Shown one piece after another: positions 7,136-14,802 of a stretch of DNA of 16,128 nt. Position numbers and translations under genes: made by a program. The first letter of the stretch is position 1. The number at the start of each line of letters is the position of its first letter. This DNA comes from HGM05232 sp036661515. Its GTDB lineage: Bacteria; Bacteroidota; Bacteroidia; Bacteroidales; Muribaculaceae. Under the pieces are notes generated by a model. It saw only the letters and a list, made by a program, of their open reading frames with translations. It did no database searches and was not told where the DNA came from. The stretch covers positions 1-16,128 of the forward strand of contig JAVWYO010000043.1 of NCBI GenBank assembly GCA_036661515.1, written 5' to 3'.

Positions 7136-7622
7136 TATTAATAAAATAGAGACTCTTCTTGATTCATTCTACAATGGTACAACTACCACTGAAGAGGAAA
7201 AGATACTTACTGATTATTTTTTGTCAGCAACCGATATACCACAGCATCTCACAGCCGATAAAGAACTTTTCATAGAGCTAAGCAAGGCCAGTAATTTAAG
7301 AATTGAATCAAAGATTAATGCGCTAATCGATTCTTTAGATAAAAAGGAAGATATACATAGAATAAATTGGAAATGGATAAGTGGCATTGCAGCTGGTATT
7401 GCGTTACTCATCTCATCGGGAATTGTATATTTTTATAACAATAATTCTATTGACAATCTTGAGCCTAAAGATACCTATACTGATGTCAACAAGGCTTATA
7501 CCGAAGCCGAAAGTGCATTGCTATTAGTATCTGAAGCTCTAAATAAAGGCGAGGCTCAATACACCAAAGCTGAAAAAAAGATGGACAGAATAAATGAAAT
7601 ATTAAACAAGAATATAAAATAA
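7128..7622 (+). CDS. Putative membrane anti-sigma factor
   Basis: A 164-aa protein with a cytoplasmic N-terminal region (1-80), one membrane segment (about 82-103, WKWISGIAAGIALLISSGIVYF), and an outside C-terminal region (about 104-164) predicted to be helical and charged. The N-terminal part (LLDSFYNGTTTTEEEKILTDYF) is typical of short Bacteroidota anti-sigma partners that count a small residue-rich 'glue' segment. No zinc-binding HxxxCxxC motif is present. The assignment rests on topology and translational coupling to the sigma gene. It would hold the sigma factor at the membrane until an envelope signal releases it. Confidence 0.75.
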   Translation: MININKIETLLDSFYNGTTTTEEEKILTDYFLSATDIPQHLTADKELFIELSKASNLRIESKINALIDSLDKKEDIHRINWKWISGIAAGIALLISSGIVYFYNNNSIDNLEPKDTYTDVNKAYTEAESALLLVSEALNKGEAQYTKAEKKMDRINEILNKNIK

Positions 7623-7628
7623 GCGATT

Positions 7629-8093
7629 ATGAAACTAAAGAATATAATACTGACGCTAATCATTATGTGCTCATCAATGACAATGATGGCAAGTGATTCT
7701 ATATTTGAAAAGATATCTGACATGGACGGAGTGTCAACCGTGCACATATCAAAGAGTATGCTTAGAATGTTTAATAGTAAGTCAACCAAAAGTATTGGAG
7801 GTATTAATATTGGGACAATAGCGGGGAAACTTAATTATATTGATATATACTCTTCAGAATCAATTCCAGCGATAAAAAAGATACGTTTTTTGACAAAGTC
7901 AATTAAGACTATGCCTGGTTATGAAAGCCTTATTAAAATCAAAGATGATGGATCAAAGGTTGAAGTATTACTGAAGACAGTTGGTAAGATTTCGACTGTT
8001 ATAACGATTGTAGATGACGGCAAAGAATATACGATTATTGTCTTAAATGGGGGCATTTCACTTGAAGATATTCAGAGTCTTACAAATCAATAG
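7629..8093 (+). CDS. Exported DUF4252-like protein, last gene of the sigma operon
   Basis: A 154-aa protein with a signal peptide (about 1-22, MKLKNIILTLIIMCSSMTMM then AS), followed by SIFEKISDMDGVSTVHISKSML and a small alternating strand/helix domain. The early D-G-V-x-x-V-x-I-S-K pattern is typical of DUF4252. It begins 6 nt after the anti-sigma gene. It is a distant relative of the operon's first gene, so the sigma/anti-sigma pair is bracketed by two secreted members of one family. No catalytic motif is visible. No strong terminator follows; only a weak all-A/T inverted repeat is present at 8098-8112. Confidence 0.78.
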   Translation: MKLKNIILTLIIMCSSMTMMASDSIFEKISDMDGVSTVHISKSMLRMFNSKSTKSIGGINIGTIAGKLNYIDIYSSESIPAIKKIRFLTKSIKTMPGYESLIKIKDDGSKVEVLLKTVGKISTVITIVDDGKEYTIIVLNGGISLEDIQSLTNQ

Positions 8094-8126
8094 GACTAAA
8101 ATTCACAATTTTTTGGCATATCTCTT

Positions 8127-8143
8127 TTTAGAATCATTCTAAA
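8127..8143 (+). promoter_or_regulatory. Candidate Fur-family (Fur/Zur/PerR-type) operator
   Basis: TTTAGAATCATTCTAAA is a perfect palindrome with 8-nt arms around one central base. The inner 15 bp, TTAGAATCATTCTAA, has the 7-1-7 form seen in Fur, Zur and PerR boxes. It sits between the -33 and -7 positions of the promoter for the His-rich protein and TonB receptor, where a bound repressor would block polymerase. Which metal is sensed cannot be told from the box. Confidence 0.6.
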
Positions 8144-8147
8144 TAGC

Positions 8148-8155
8148 TATCTTTG
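8148..8155 (+). promoter_or_regulatory. -7 element of the His-rich protein / TonB receptor operon
   Basis: TATCTTTG fits TAnnTTTG and begins 4 nt after the palindrome. The -33 position (8125-8128) reads TTTT rather than TTTG. The transcript should start near 8162, about 10 nt before the GTG at 8172. Confidence 0.6.
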
Positions 8156-8171
8156 CACAAAAATAAATCGA

Positions 8172-8516
8172 GTGCAAACAAAAAAGAATAGAATAATAGC
8201 ATTGTTTTTTACGCTACTTTTTGTAACGTATTATGGCAATATATCTCTATTTCAACACACACACATTGTTAATAATGTGCCCATTACGCACTCTCACCCG
8301 TATTCACCAGAGTCGCATCACAGTCATAGTGCATCATCTCTTATTGCATTTTCTCTTCTTAGCAACTTAATTGTCACTTCTGTTATATTAGGTATTGCCT
8401 TATCGGCATTCAGGTATCTAATACTTATCATAAAGATAGTAAACGACCGAGTATGTAATATATTTAAAACACGGAGGCTTTCAACCCGAGCACCTCCTAT
8501 ACTTGCTATAAATTAG
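8172..8516 (+). CDS. Small histidine-rich membrane protein, probable metal-linked partner of the TonB receptor
   Basis: A 114-aa protein starting at GTG 8172; the lysines just after it followed by a hydrophobic segment (about 8-27) support this start. A short outside loop is packed with histidines (H29, H31, H40, H42, H49, H50, H52), including HTH, THSHPY and HHSHS. A second membrane segment follows (about 57-90), then a basic tail ending RAPPILAIN. I do not recognise a named family, though similar small 'HTH...HSHPY' proteins occur upstream of TonB receptors in Bacteroidota as I recall them. The loop could bind Zn2+ or another transition metal. It is the first gene after the Fur-type box and lies 81 bp before the receptor, so co-regulated metal uptake is the inference. 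Confidence 0.65.
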   Translation: MQTKKNRIIALFFTLLFVTYYGNISLFQHTHIVNNVPITHSHPYSPESHHSHSASSLIAFSLLSNLIVTSVILGIALSAFRYLILIIKIVNDRVCNIFKTRRLSTRAPPILAIN

Positions 8517-8527
8517 AAACTATTTTC

Positions 8528-8558
8528 ATGGCAATAGCATGCGATATGCGATAGCCAT
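8528..8558 (+). repeat. Intercistronic inverted repeat (possible attenuator or processing hairpin)
   Basis: ATGGCAATAGCAT (8528-8540) pairs with ATGCGATAGCCAT (8546-8558) at 11 of 13 positions around a 5-nt loop. It lies between the His-rich gene and the TonB receptor and is followed by an A/T-rich but not purely T tract. It could lower or separate expression of the two genes. Confidence 0.5.
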
Positions 8559-8597
8559 ATTATTTTAATTATTAAGCATTTATACAATTTAATTTCG

Positions 8598-10904
8598 ATG
8601 AAGAAAATTATTATTCTTTCATTATCACTCATTTTATGCGTGGCGATGAGCAAGGGTTTGGCGCATTCAAAACTTACAGATGCGCATATTACAGGTCATG
8701 TCGTTGACAAAAAATCGGGAGAGCATATCCCATACATAACAATAGTAATAAAAGGAATGAATATTGGCACAGCGACAGATGCCACAGGCCACTACTCCTT
8801 TAAAAATGTGCCAACTGGTACGTATGTTATTGAAGCCAGTGGCGTTGGATATATTTCAGAGCAACGTAAAATTGCTATCACTCCTAATAAAATCTTTGAA
8901 GTAAAATTTGAACTTGCTGAAGACTCGTTTCAACTTGAGCAGGTAGTAGTTACCGGAAATAAGAGCGAAGTAAAACGGCGTAATAGTTCGACACTTATAA
9001 ATGTAGTTTCAAGCGAGGTTTTCGATTTGGTTGGAGCATCGTGTCTTGCCGACGGTCTTAGTTTTCAACCTGGAGTTAGGGTAGAGGATAATTGTCAAAA
9101 TTGTGGTTTTACTCAAGTTAGAATTAATGGACTTGATGGTCACTACTCACAAATATTAATTGATTCTCGACCTGTGTTTTCGGCTTTAGCTGGAGTGTAT
9201 GGACTTGAACAGATTCCAGCAACTATGATTGATCGTGTAGAGGTTATTCGAGGTGGCGGTTCGGCGCTATTTGGCTCATCGGCAATCGGTGGGACAGTTA
9301 ATATTATCACAAAAGACCCTATTATAAATAGTGCCGAAGTTGCACACACCACAACATCGTTAGGCATTACTGGTGCTTTAGACAATAACACAACGCTCAA
9401 TGCGTCGCTCGTTACCGATAATAACAAAGCAGGAATCTTTATTTATGGACAAAATCGCAATCGTAATGGATATGACCACAATGGCGATGGATTCACTGAA
9501 ATACCGTTAATAAAAAGCCAAACGTTAGGTATTAGGTCTTTTTTAAAGACCAGTCAAAATAGTAAACTCACACTTCAATATCATGGTACTCACGAATTTC
9601 GTCGTGGCGGAGATAATACAAATCGACCTCCTCATGAAGCGCAAATTGCAGAACAAATTGATCATAATATCAACGGAGGTGGAGCCAACTTCGACTTATA
9701 TTCTAAAGATTACAACAAGCGACTAAATGTATATTTCTCATTTCAAAACACAGCCCGTGAAAGCTATTATGGGAGTAAATATGATAAAAATGCTTATGGT
9801 ACGACACAAGATCTCGTTCTTGTATCTGGCGCTCAATATACAAATAAATGGAATAAACTATGGTTTATGCCAGCCGAACTCGTAGGAGGAATTGAACACA
9901 ATTATAATAATCTTGTTGACGAAGCTAAAGGCTATAATCATTACACAAAACAGAAGATTAATATTTTTGCAGGTTATTTGCAAAACGAATGGCGAAACGA
10001 TAAGTGGGGATTTCTTATAGGAGGAAGGCTCGACAAGCATAATCTTATCGACCACTTTATATTCTCACCGCGAGCAAACGTAAGGTTTAATCCGACAAAA
10101 AATTTAAACTTCCGTGCCACGTACGCAACAGGATTTCGAGCTCCACAAGCATTTGATGAAGATTTTCACGTAGCAGTGGTAGGAGGTGAACGAGTTGTAA
10201 CAATTCTTGCTAAAGGATTAAAGCCCGAGCGATCACAAAGTGTTAGCCTATCAGCCGATTTATATCACACCTTTGGAGAGGTACAAACAAATCTTCTTAT
10301 AGAGGGATTTTATACCGACCTTAGAGATATATTTGCTATTCGTAAGCTCAAGGAGCCTGATGATAAAGGTAATACAGTATTAGAGCGTTATAATGGACAT
10401 GGAGCCACTGTTATGGGAATTAACTTGGAAGGGAAAGCCATTTTCAACAATAAATTTCAGCTCCAAGCTGGTTTTACATTTCAACGTAGTCGCTACAAAG
10501 AGGCTGAGAAATGGAGCGAAAACCAAGATGTTCCAGCAGTAACTAAAATGTTTCGTACCCCAGATTTTTATGGATATTTCACAGCATCATATAGTCCTAT
10601 AAAGCCACTTTCATTTGCTCTTTCAGGGACATACACAGGTAAAATGCTTGTTCAACACATGGAGGGAGCCGGTACACCAATTGACGTAGCTATTACAACG
10701 CCCGATTTCTTTGATATGAGTGCAAAGATAAGTTATGATTTAAAGCTATTTCAATATGTAAAAGTTCAGCTTAATGGAGGTATTCAGAATATTTTTAACG
10801 CTTATCAAAGTGATTTTGATAAAGGAGTCAACCGAGATTCGGGATATGTATATGGGCCATCAATGCCACGTAGCATATTTGTAGGAGCTAAAATCTCGAT
10901 TTAA
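8598..10904 (+). CDS. TonB-dependent outer-membrane receptor, CirA/BtuB-like, probable metal or metal-chelate importer
   Basis: A 768-aa receptor. A signal peptide (about 1-22) is followed by a carboxypeptidase-regulatory-like beta domain (about 29-108), a TonB-box-like EQVVVTG (114-120), the plug (about 125-240) and a 22-strand-type barrel to the end. The plug contains VRVEDNCQNCGFTQVRINGL, with C166 and C169 forming a CxxC, and the usual IERVEVIRGG-like block (IDRVEVIRGG, 211-220) and SAIGGTVNIITK. It transports a substrate across the outer membrane using TonB energy. The CxxC, the His-rich upstream gene and the Fur-type operator suggest a transition metal or its chelate. No SusD partner follows, which argues against glycan uptake. 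The ATG chosen begins the signal peptide. A strong terminator lies 20 bp downstream. Confidence 0.93.
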   Translation: MKKIIILSLSLILCVAMSKGLAHSKLTDAHITGHVVDKKSGEHIPYITIVIKGMNIGTATDATGHYSFKNVPTGTYVIEASGVGYISEQRKIAITPNKIFEVKFELAEDSFQLEQVVVTGNKSEVKRRNSSTLINVVSSEVFDLVGASCLADGLSFQPGVRVEDNCQNCGFTQVRINGLDGHYSQILIDSRPVFSALAGVYGLEQIPATMIDRVEVIRGGGSALFGSSAIGGTVNIITKDPIINSAEVAHTTTSLGITGALDNNTTLNASLVTDNNKAGIFIYGQNRNRNGYDHNGDGFTEIPLIKSQTLGIRSFLKTSQNSKLTLQYHGTHEFRRGGDNTNRPPHEAQIAEQIDHNINGGGANFDLYSKDYNKRLNVYFSFQNTARESYYGSKYDKNAYGTTQDLVLVSGAQYTNKWNKLWFMPAELVGGIEHNYNNLVDEAKGYNHYTKQKINIFAGYLQNEWRNDKWGFLIGGRLDKHNLIDHFIFSPRANVRFNPTKNLNFRATYATGFRAPQAFDEDFHVAVVGGERVVTILAKGLKPERSQSVSLSADLYHTFGEVQTNLLIEGFYTDLRDIFAIRKLKEPDDKGNTVLERYNGHGATVMGINLEGKAIFNNKFQLQAGFTFQRSRYKEAEKWSENQDVPAVTKMFRTPDFYGYFTASYSPIKPLSFALSGTYTGKMLVQHMEGAGTPIDVAITTPDFFDMSAKISYDLKLFQYVKVQLNGGIQNIFNAYQSDFDKGVNRDSGYVYGPSMPRSIFVGAKISI

Positions 10905-10923
10905 TCTATAAACACAGATATTG

Positions 10924-10962
10924 AAAAGGAGCATGTCTAACTAATTTAGGCATGCTCCTTTT
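10924..10962. terminator. Bidirectional intrinsic terminator between convergent genes
   Basis: A 17-bp stem (10924-10940 with 10946-10962, one T-G pair) closes a 5-nt loop. The outer part is AAAAGGAGCATG against CATGCTCCTTTT, so each strand ends the stem with a T run. It lies between the stop codons of the TonB receptor (plus) and the patatin gene (minus) and should stop transcripts from both sides. Confidence 0.9.
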
Positions 10963-10985
10963 GATGTCTATATAAAATTTGGCTT

Positions 10986-13277
10986 TTATCTTAAAAACTT
11001 AGGAGCAAGGAATAGAAGCCCAAAGCTAACGCCGAAATTCCAATTTCGAGCAGGATAGCTCAAATAATTACCATATATGCTTATTGAGGCAAATGGGAAA
11101 TTATACACCGCCGCCATCTCGGCAATAAAACTTGGGTCGTTAAACCAACGTCCATATACTGCATCACCTTTGCCATTGTCTTTAATCTTTTGAAAAGGCA
11201 TAAAGGCATAAAACTCTGTACGAAGTTGAAGATTATCTATTATTTTCCAAATAGGAATAACGCCTAATGCTACAAATGAATTAGCTCTAAAGGCTGGATT
11301 GAAATAATTCTTTGTAACAGGAGTTGGAGCGAATGCAGGTGCTTGAATTAATGATGCCGTATAATTGCCGAGCAGGCTTTTTGTTGATGCCATAGCATCT
11401 ATTTTAGCTCCAAGGCTAAAATGCTTATCTAATTGATAATACTTTGATACATTACATTCTATCTGCCCCCAGCCACAAGGGTTAAATGAAGCATAATCAA
11501 TTCCTCGTGGTTTATATTGATGATTACCGTAAACCCCCATAGCTGTTACATCTAATGCGAGGCCAGCGGTAGGATACATTTGATTATCAAGAGTATTCAT
11601 ATCAAATGTCGCACTCACTTGTCCAAGATTATATCGTGCCTCATCGAGTTGCTCTTTTAAATTATCAACTATTGTATTTTGATGAAATCTATCTTTCATG
11701 TAGCCATAGCCTACCCCCAACTCAAATTTTGCATTACGTCCTACGGCTATCCCATATTTTAATCTCACAAAATTATCATAATTGATAACATAAGTCGGTA
11801 GTTCATCTGAATAAAATAATATATCACTTTCATAGAATTTGTGTTGCGAAACCACCCCTTGAAGTTTCAAATACGATGGTACATCTGTTGTTAAAGATAC
11901 CTTTGCATTCACTTGCCCTGCATAATATGATTGACCTATCCAGCCACTAATATCGGCATCAAAAGAATGGAAATTAAGAGTTTTAAATCCTGTTGAAAGA
12001 TATATCATACTATTAGTTGAAGATGTGATATATCCACCTATGCCAAGAGATATATTATCCTTTACATCTGCAGTTATATTAAGGTCAAACGTGCCATTCC
12101 TATTATTATATTTTGCTTGTGGTATTAAGTCCTTTATTTTACCACCAGAAATTGCCTTATAAAAAGAATCCTTTGCCTCAGCCATATTGATAGTATCATT
12201 ATGGTTGTTATCGGTAAACATGTATTTAATAAAGTCATTTTGGTCAGGTCTCGCTCCTGTAACTATAACTGAATCAAATACTACTTCGGGAGTTGCACTC
12301 TTAAAAATATCGCGTTTTAGTGTTCGTGTCTCTTTTGGCATTCTTGCATGCACACGCGTTTTTATTGAGTCCATCATAGTCATTGCTTTATCATAACCTA
12401 TCTGATAAATTGCTTGCGCTTTTGGGAAATCGAGTAATCCAAATTCTTGTAAATTGATATCTATTTTCATTCCATCTTTAGCTGGAATTGTTTTATCCTG
12501 TGGTTGCATCACCATTGCCTCGATCTGATCTATAAGATTTTCATCATCTTTTTTTTCTCCTCCAATTGCCACATCAATACCTATCATTATTGAAGGCGCA
12601 AAATCTTCGCGCATAACATCAACTGGGAAATTATCATAAATTCCGCCATCTAAGGCAATTACACCGTCTATCTTAATTGGCTTAAATACAATAGGGAAGC
12701 TCATCGAAGCCCTTATGGCATCTCCTAACTGCCCCGATTTGCACACTATTTTACGCTTATTATAAACATCTGAAGCAACGCATCTAAAAGGGACGAATAG
12801 TCTATTAAAATCGCCATCGCACTGTGCCGAATAAGCCGAAAATAATTCCATGAACGCAAAATTCATGGGGAGTGGGTTAATAAGGCTACGAGGGAGTAAA
12901 TTAGTGCTTATTTTCGTAGAATCGCCAAAATTAAGATTAAAGTGCATAAATGCAGGCGTTTGAGATGGCTTTAAAAAATAATATTTTAAATTTTCATTAA
13001 TAACGCCTGTTGACCAGTCAGCAAATCCATTAGATAGCAATAATTTCATCATTTCATCGGGTGTGTATCCTATAGCATACATTCCTCCAACTATTGCACC
13101 CATAGATGTTCCTGTTATATAATCTATTGGTATGTTATTATCTTCAAACGCTTGAATGACACCTATATGTGCAATACCCTTTGCACCCCCACCACTTAAC
13201 ACAAGCCCCACCGACTCAGCCGTTGCGGAGAATGCTACAATTAGCATTACACTTAATATAAGACCAACCTTTTTCAC
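10986..13277 (-). CDS. Patatin-like phospholipase fused to a POTRA domain and outer-membrane barrel
   Basis: A 763-aa exported protein. A signal peptide (about 1-20) leads into a patatin domain with the oxyanion loop GGGAKG (29-34), nucleophile elbow GTSMG (S58) and catalytic aspartate in DGG (D210): a complete Ser-Asp dyad. After a linker (about 240-330) comes a POTRA-like segment (about 331-406) and then alternating beta strands to the C-terminus, like the Omp85/BamA-type barrel of PlpD (type Vd secretion). It probably hydrolyses phospholipid acyl chains; whether the enzyme domain faces the periplasm or the cell surface cannot be told. The start is GTG 13277, directly before the signal peptide. 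It follows serB by 20 bp on the same strand, so it is probably in the serB operon. The shared terminator lies just downstream. Confidence 0.92.
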   Translation of the reverse strand: MKKVGLILSVMLIVAFSATAESVGLVLSGGGAKGIAHIGVIQAFEDNNIPIDYITGTSMGAIVGGMYAIGYTPDEMMKLLLSNGFADWSTGVINENLKYYFLKPSQTPAFMHFNLNFGDSTKISTNLLPRSLINPLPMNFAFMELFSAYSAQCDGDFNRLFVPFRCVASDVYNKRKIVCKSGQLGDAIRASMSFPIVFKPIKIDGVIALDGGIYDNFPVDVMREDFAPSIMIGIDVAIGGEKKDDENLIDQIEAMVMQPQDKTIPAKDGMKIDINLQEFGLLDFPKAQAIYQIGYDKAMTMMDSIKTRVHARMPKETRTLKRDIFKSATPEVVFDSVIVTGARPDQNDFIKYMFTDNNHNDTINMAEAKDSFYKAISGGKIKDLIPQAKYNNRNGTFDLNITADVKDNISLGIGGYITSSTNSMIYLSTGFKTLNFHSFDADISGWIGQSYYAGQVNAKVSLTTDVPSYLKLQGVVSQHKFYESDILFYSDELPTYVINYDNFVRLKYGIAVGRNAKFELGVGYGYMKDRFHQNTIVDNLKEQLDEARYNLGQVSATFDMNTLDNQMYPTAGLALDVTAMGVYGNHQYKPRGIDYASFNPCGWGQIECNVSKYYQLDKHFSLGAKIDAMASTKSLLGNYTASLIQAPAFAPTPVTKNYFNPAFRANSFVALGVIPIWKIIDNLQLRTEFYAFMPFQKIKDNGKGDAVYGRWFNDPSFIAEMAAVYNFPFASISIYGNYLSYPARNWNFGVSFGLLFLAPKFLR

Positions 13278-13297
13278 AGTCTTTTCAGTTTGTTTAA

Positions 13298-14545
13298 TTA
13301 TTTAGCTTTTTCACTATCTGTAATAAATGAATCTTTAAACCCGATAAAGTATAATACGCCATCAATACCTATTGTAGAAATACTCTGTCCAGCATTAGCC
13401 TTTACCTTTGGCTTAGCATGAAAAGCTATTCCCAGTCCAGCTGTTGAAAGCATAGGCAAGTCATTAGCTCCATCACCAACGGCTATCGTTTGAGCAATAT
13501 TCACATTTTCAACCTGAGCAATTAGTTTTAGTAGCTCAGCCTTTCTCTTGCCATCTATTATATCACCTATATATCGCCCTGTTAACTTTCCATTTTCTAT
13601 CTCAAGTTCATTAGCATATACATAGTCTATTCCAAATTTTTGTTTTAAATAATTACCAAAATATGTAAATCCGCCCGATAATATTGCTGTTTTAAATCCT
13701 GCACGCTTTAGCACTTCCATCATGCGATCAACCCCCTCTGTTATAGGTAGGTTTTCTGCTATCTCTTTCAGCACACCCTCATCAAGTCCTTTAAGCAAAG
13801 CGACGCGTTCGCGGAAACTTTCACTAAAATCTATTTCGCCTCGCATTGCAGATTCTGTGATAGCCTTAACTTTATCTCCAACGCCAGCTCGCATTGCAAG
13901 TTCATCAATTACTTCAGTTTCTATTAAGGTAGAATCCATATCAAAGCATACCAACCTGCGACATCTTCTATACATAGTATCCTCTTGCAATGATATATCA
14001 AATTCAAGGTCATTGGCAAGAGTCATAAAATCGAGTTGCATCTTATTCTTATCGTTTGGCGTACCACGCACTGAAAATTCCACACACGATTTTGATTGTG
14101 GTTGCTCCTTTTCAATCAAAGGCATGCGCCCTGTGAGACGTTGTATTCCATCGATATTTAAATCTTGCTGGCATATAATCTTTGTTACGGCTGCAATTTG
14201 AACAGCTGTAAGTTTACGACCAAGAATAGTAATTATATATCTATTTTTACCCTGTAACTTAACCCAATTAGTATATTCGTCTACCGCAACAGGTGAAAAT
14301 CGAATTTTCACGCTCATTTCGTATGCCTTAAACAATAACTCTTTTAGTATGTCACCCGATTTTAGGCTATCGGTCTTAAATAAAATGCCTAAAGCTAATG
14401 TGTGATGAATATCAGCTTGACCAACGTCAAGAATCTGCGCATCATACTTTGCTAATATTTCAGTTAATGCCGAAGTTACACCTGGCCGATCTTGTCCAGA
14501 TATATTTATAAGGATTAGTTCTAATTCTGCTTTTTTCTTTGTCAT
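13298..14545 (-). CDS. serB: Phosphoserine phosphatase with N-terminal ACT-like domains
   Basis: Last step of L-serine synthesis: hydrolyses O-phosphoserine in the cytoplasm. The 415-aa protein has two ACT-like regulatory segments (about 8-85 and 100-185; the first holds SGQDRPGVTSAL) and a HAD phosphatase domain (about 198-400). Catalytic motifs are intact: FDMDSTLIETE (D202 nucleophile, D204), ILSGGFTYF (S290), K335 region, and VGDGANDLPML (D358, D362). ATG 14545 is chosen; the frame stays open upstream to a TTG at 14572, but that codon lies in the -7 promoter element and cannot be translated from it. The ACT pair suggests feedback by serine or a related amino acid, as known for this family architecture. 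Confidence 0.95.
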   Translation of the reverse strand: MTKKKAELELILINISGQDRPGVTSALTEILAKYDAQILDVGQADIHHTLALGILFKTDSLKSGDILKELLFKAYEMSVKIRFSPVAVDEYTNWVKLQGKNRYIITILGRKLTAVQIAAVTKIICQQDLNIDGIQRLTGRMPLIEKEQPQSKSCVEFSVRGTPNDKNKMQLDFMTLANDLEFDISLQEDTMYRRCRRLVCFDMDSTLIETEVIDELAMRAGVGDKVKAITESAMRGEIDFSESFRERVALLKGLDEGVLKEIAENLPITEGVDRMMEVLKRAGFKTAILSGGFTYFGNYLKQKFGIDYVYANELEIENGKLTGRYIGDIIDGKRKAELLKLIAQVENVNIAQTIAVGDGANDLPMLSTAGLGIAFHAKPKVKANAGQSISTIGIDGVLYFIGFKDSFITDSEKAK

Positions 14546-14569
14546 TACTCTATTATTTATTAAACATTC

Positions 14570-14577
14570 CAAATTTA
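14570..14577 (-). promoter_or_regulatory. -7 element for the serB-patatin operon
   Basis: TAAATTTG on the minus strand fits TAnnTTTG and lies 24 nt before the serB ATG. At 19 nt upstream the sequence reads TTCG, one base from TTTG. The predicted leader is about 20 nt. Confidence 0.55.
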
Positions 14578-14677
14578 AGCATATTTTCTTGAAATCCGAA
14601 AAACTTCATCTTTTTGAGCATATATTTTTATAACAATCAGTTTTATCCATAATACCGCTTTAGTGCTGTGCGATAAA

Positions 14678-14696
14678 GTTATTTGTGAAAAATAAC
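14678..14696. repeat. Short inverted repeat in the divergent intergenic region
   Basis: GTTATTT and AAATAAC form a perfect 7-bp inverted repeat around GTGAA. It lies about midway between the serB and secreted-protein promoters and could be an operator, but A/T-rich repeats of this size also occur by chance. Nothing else was seen in this 257-bp gap apart from the two promoters. Confidence 0.3.
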
Positions 14697-14756
14697 GATT
14701 AGTAATATTTTAGTTAAATAACACTAACAAAAGTGACAACAGGAGACATAATTCAC

Positions 14757-14764
14757 TATATTTG
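14757..14764 (+). promoter_or_regulatory. -7 element for the secreted-protein operon
   Basis: TATATTTG fits TAnnTTTG and lies 38 nt before the ATG at 14803, giving a leader of about 30 nt. The -33 position has no clear TTTG. Confidence 0.45.
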
Positions 14765-14802
14765 AAAAAATAAGTATTTATTTAGGCTAAAATATAATTA
14801 AT

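Noticed and set aside
8098..8112. AAAATT/AATTTT inverted repeat after the sigma operon, followed by T residues
   Set aside because: The stem is only 6 A-T pairs, too weak to call a terminator in such AT-rich sequence.
14546..14572. N-terminal extension of serB to 14572
   Set aside because: The codon there is TTG within the TAAATTTG promoter element, upstream of the expected transcript start.
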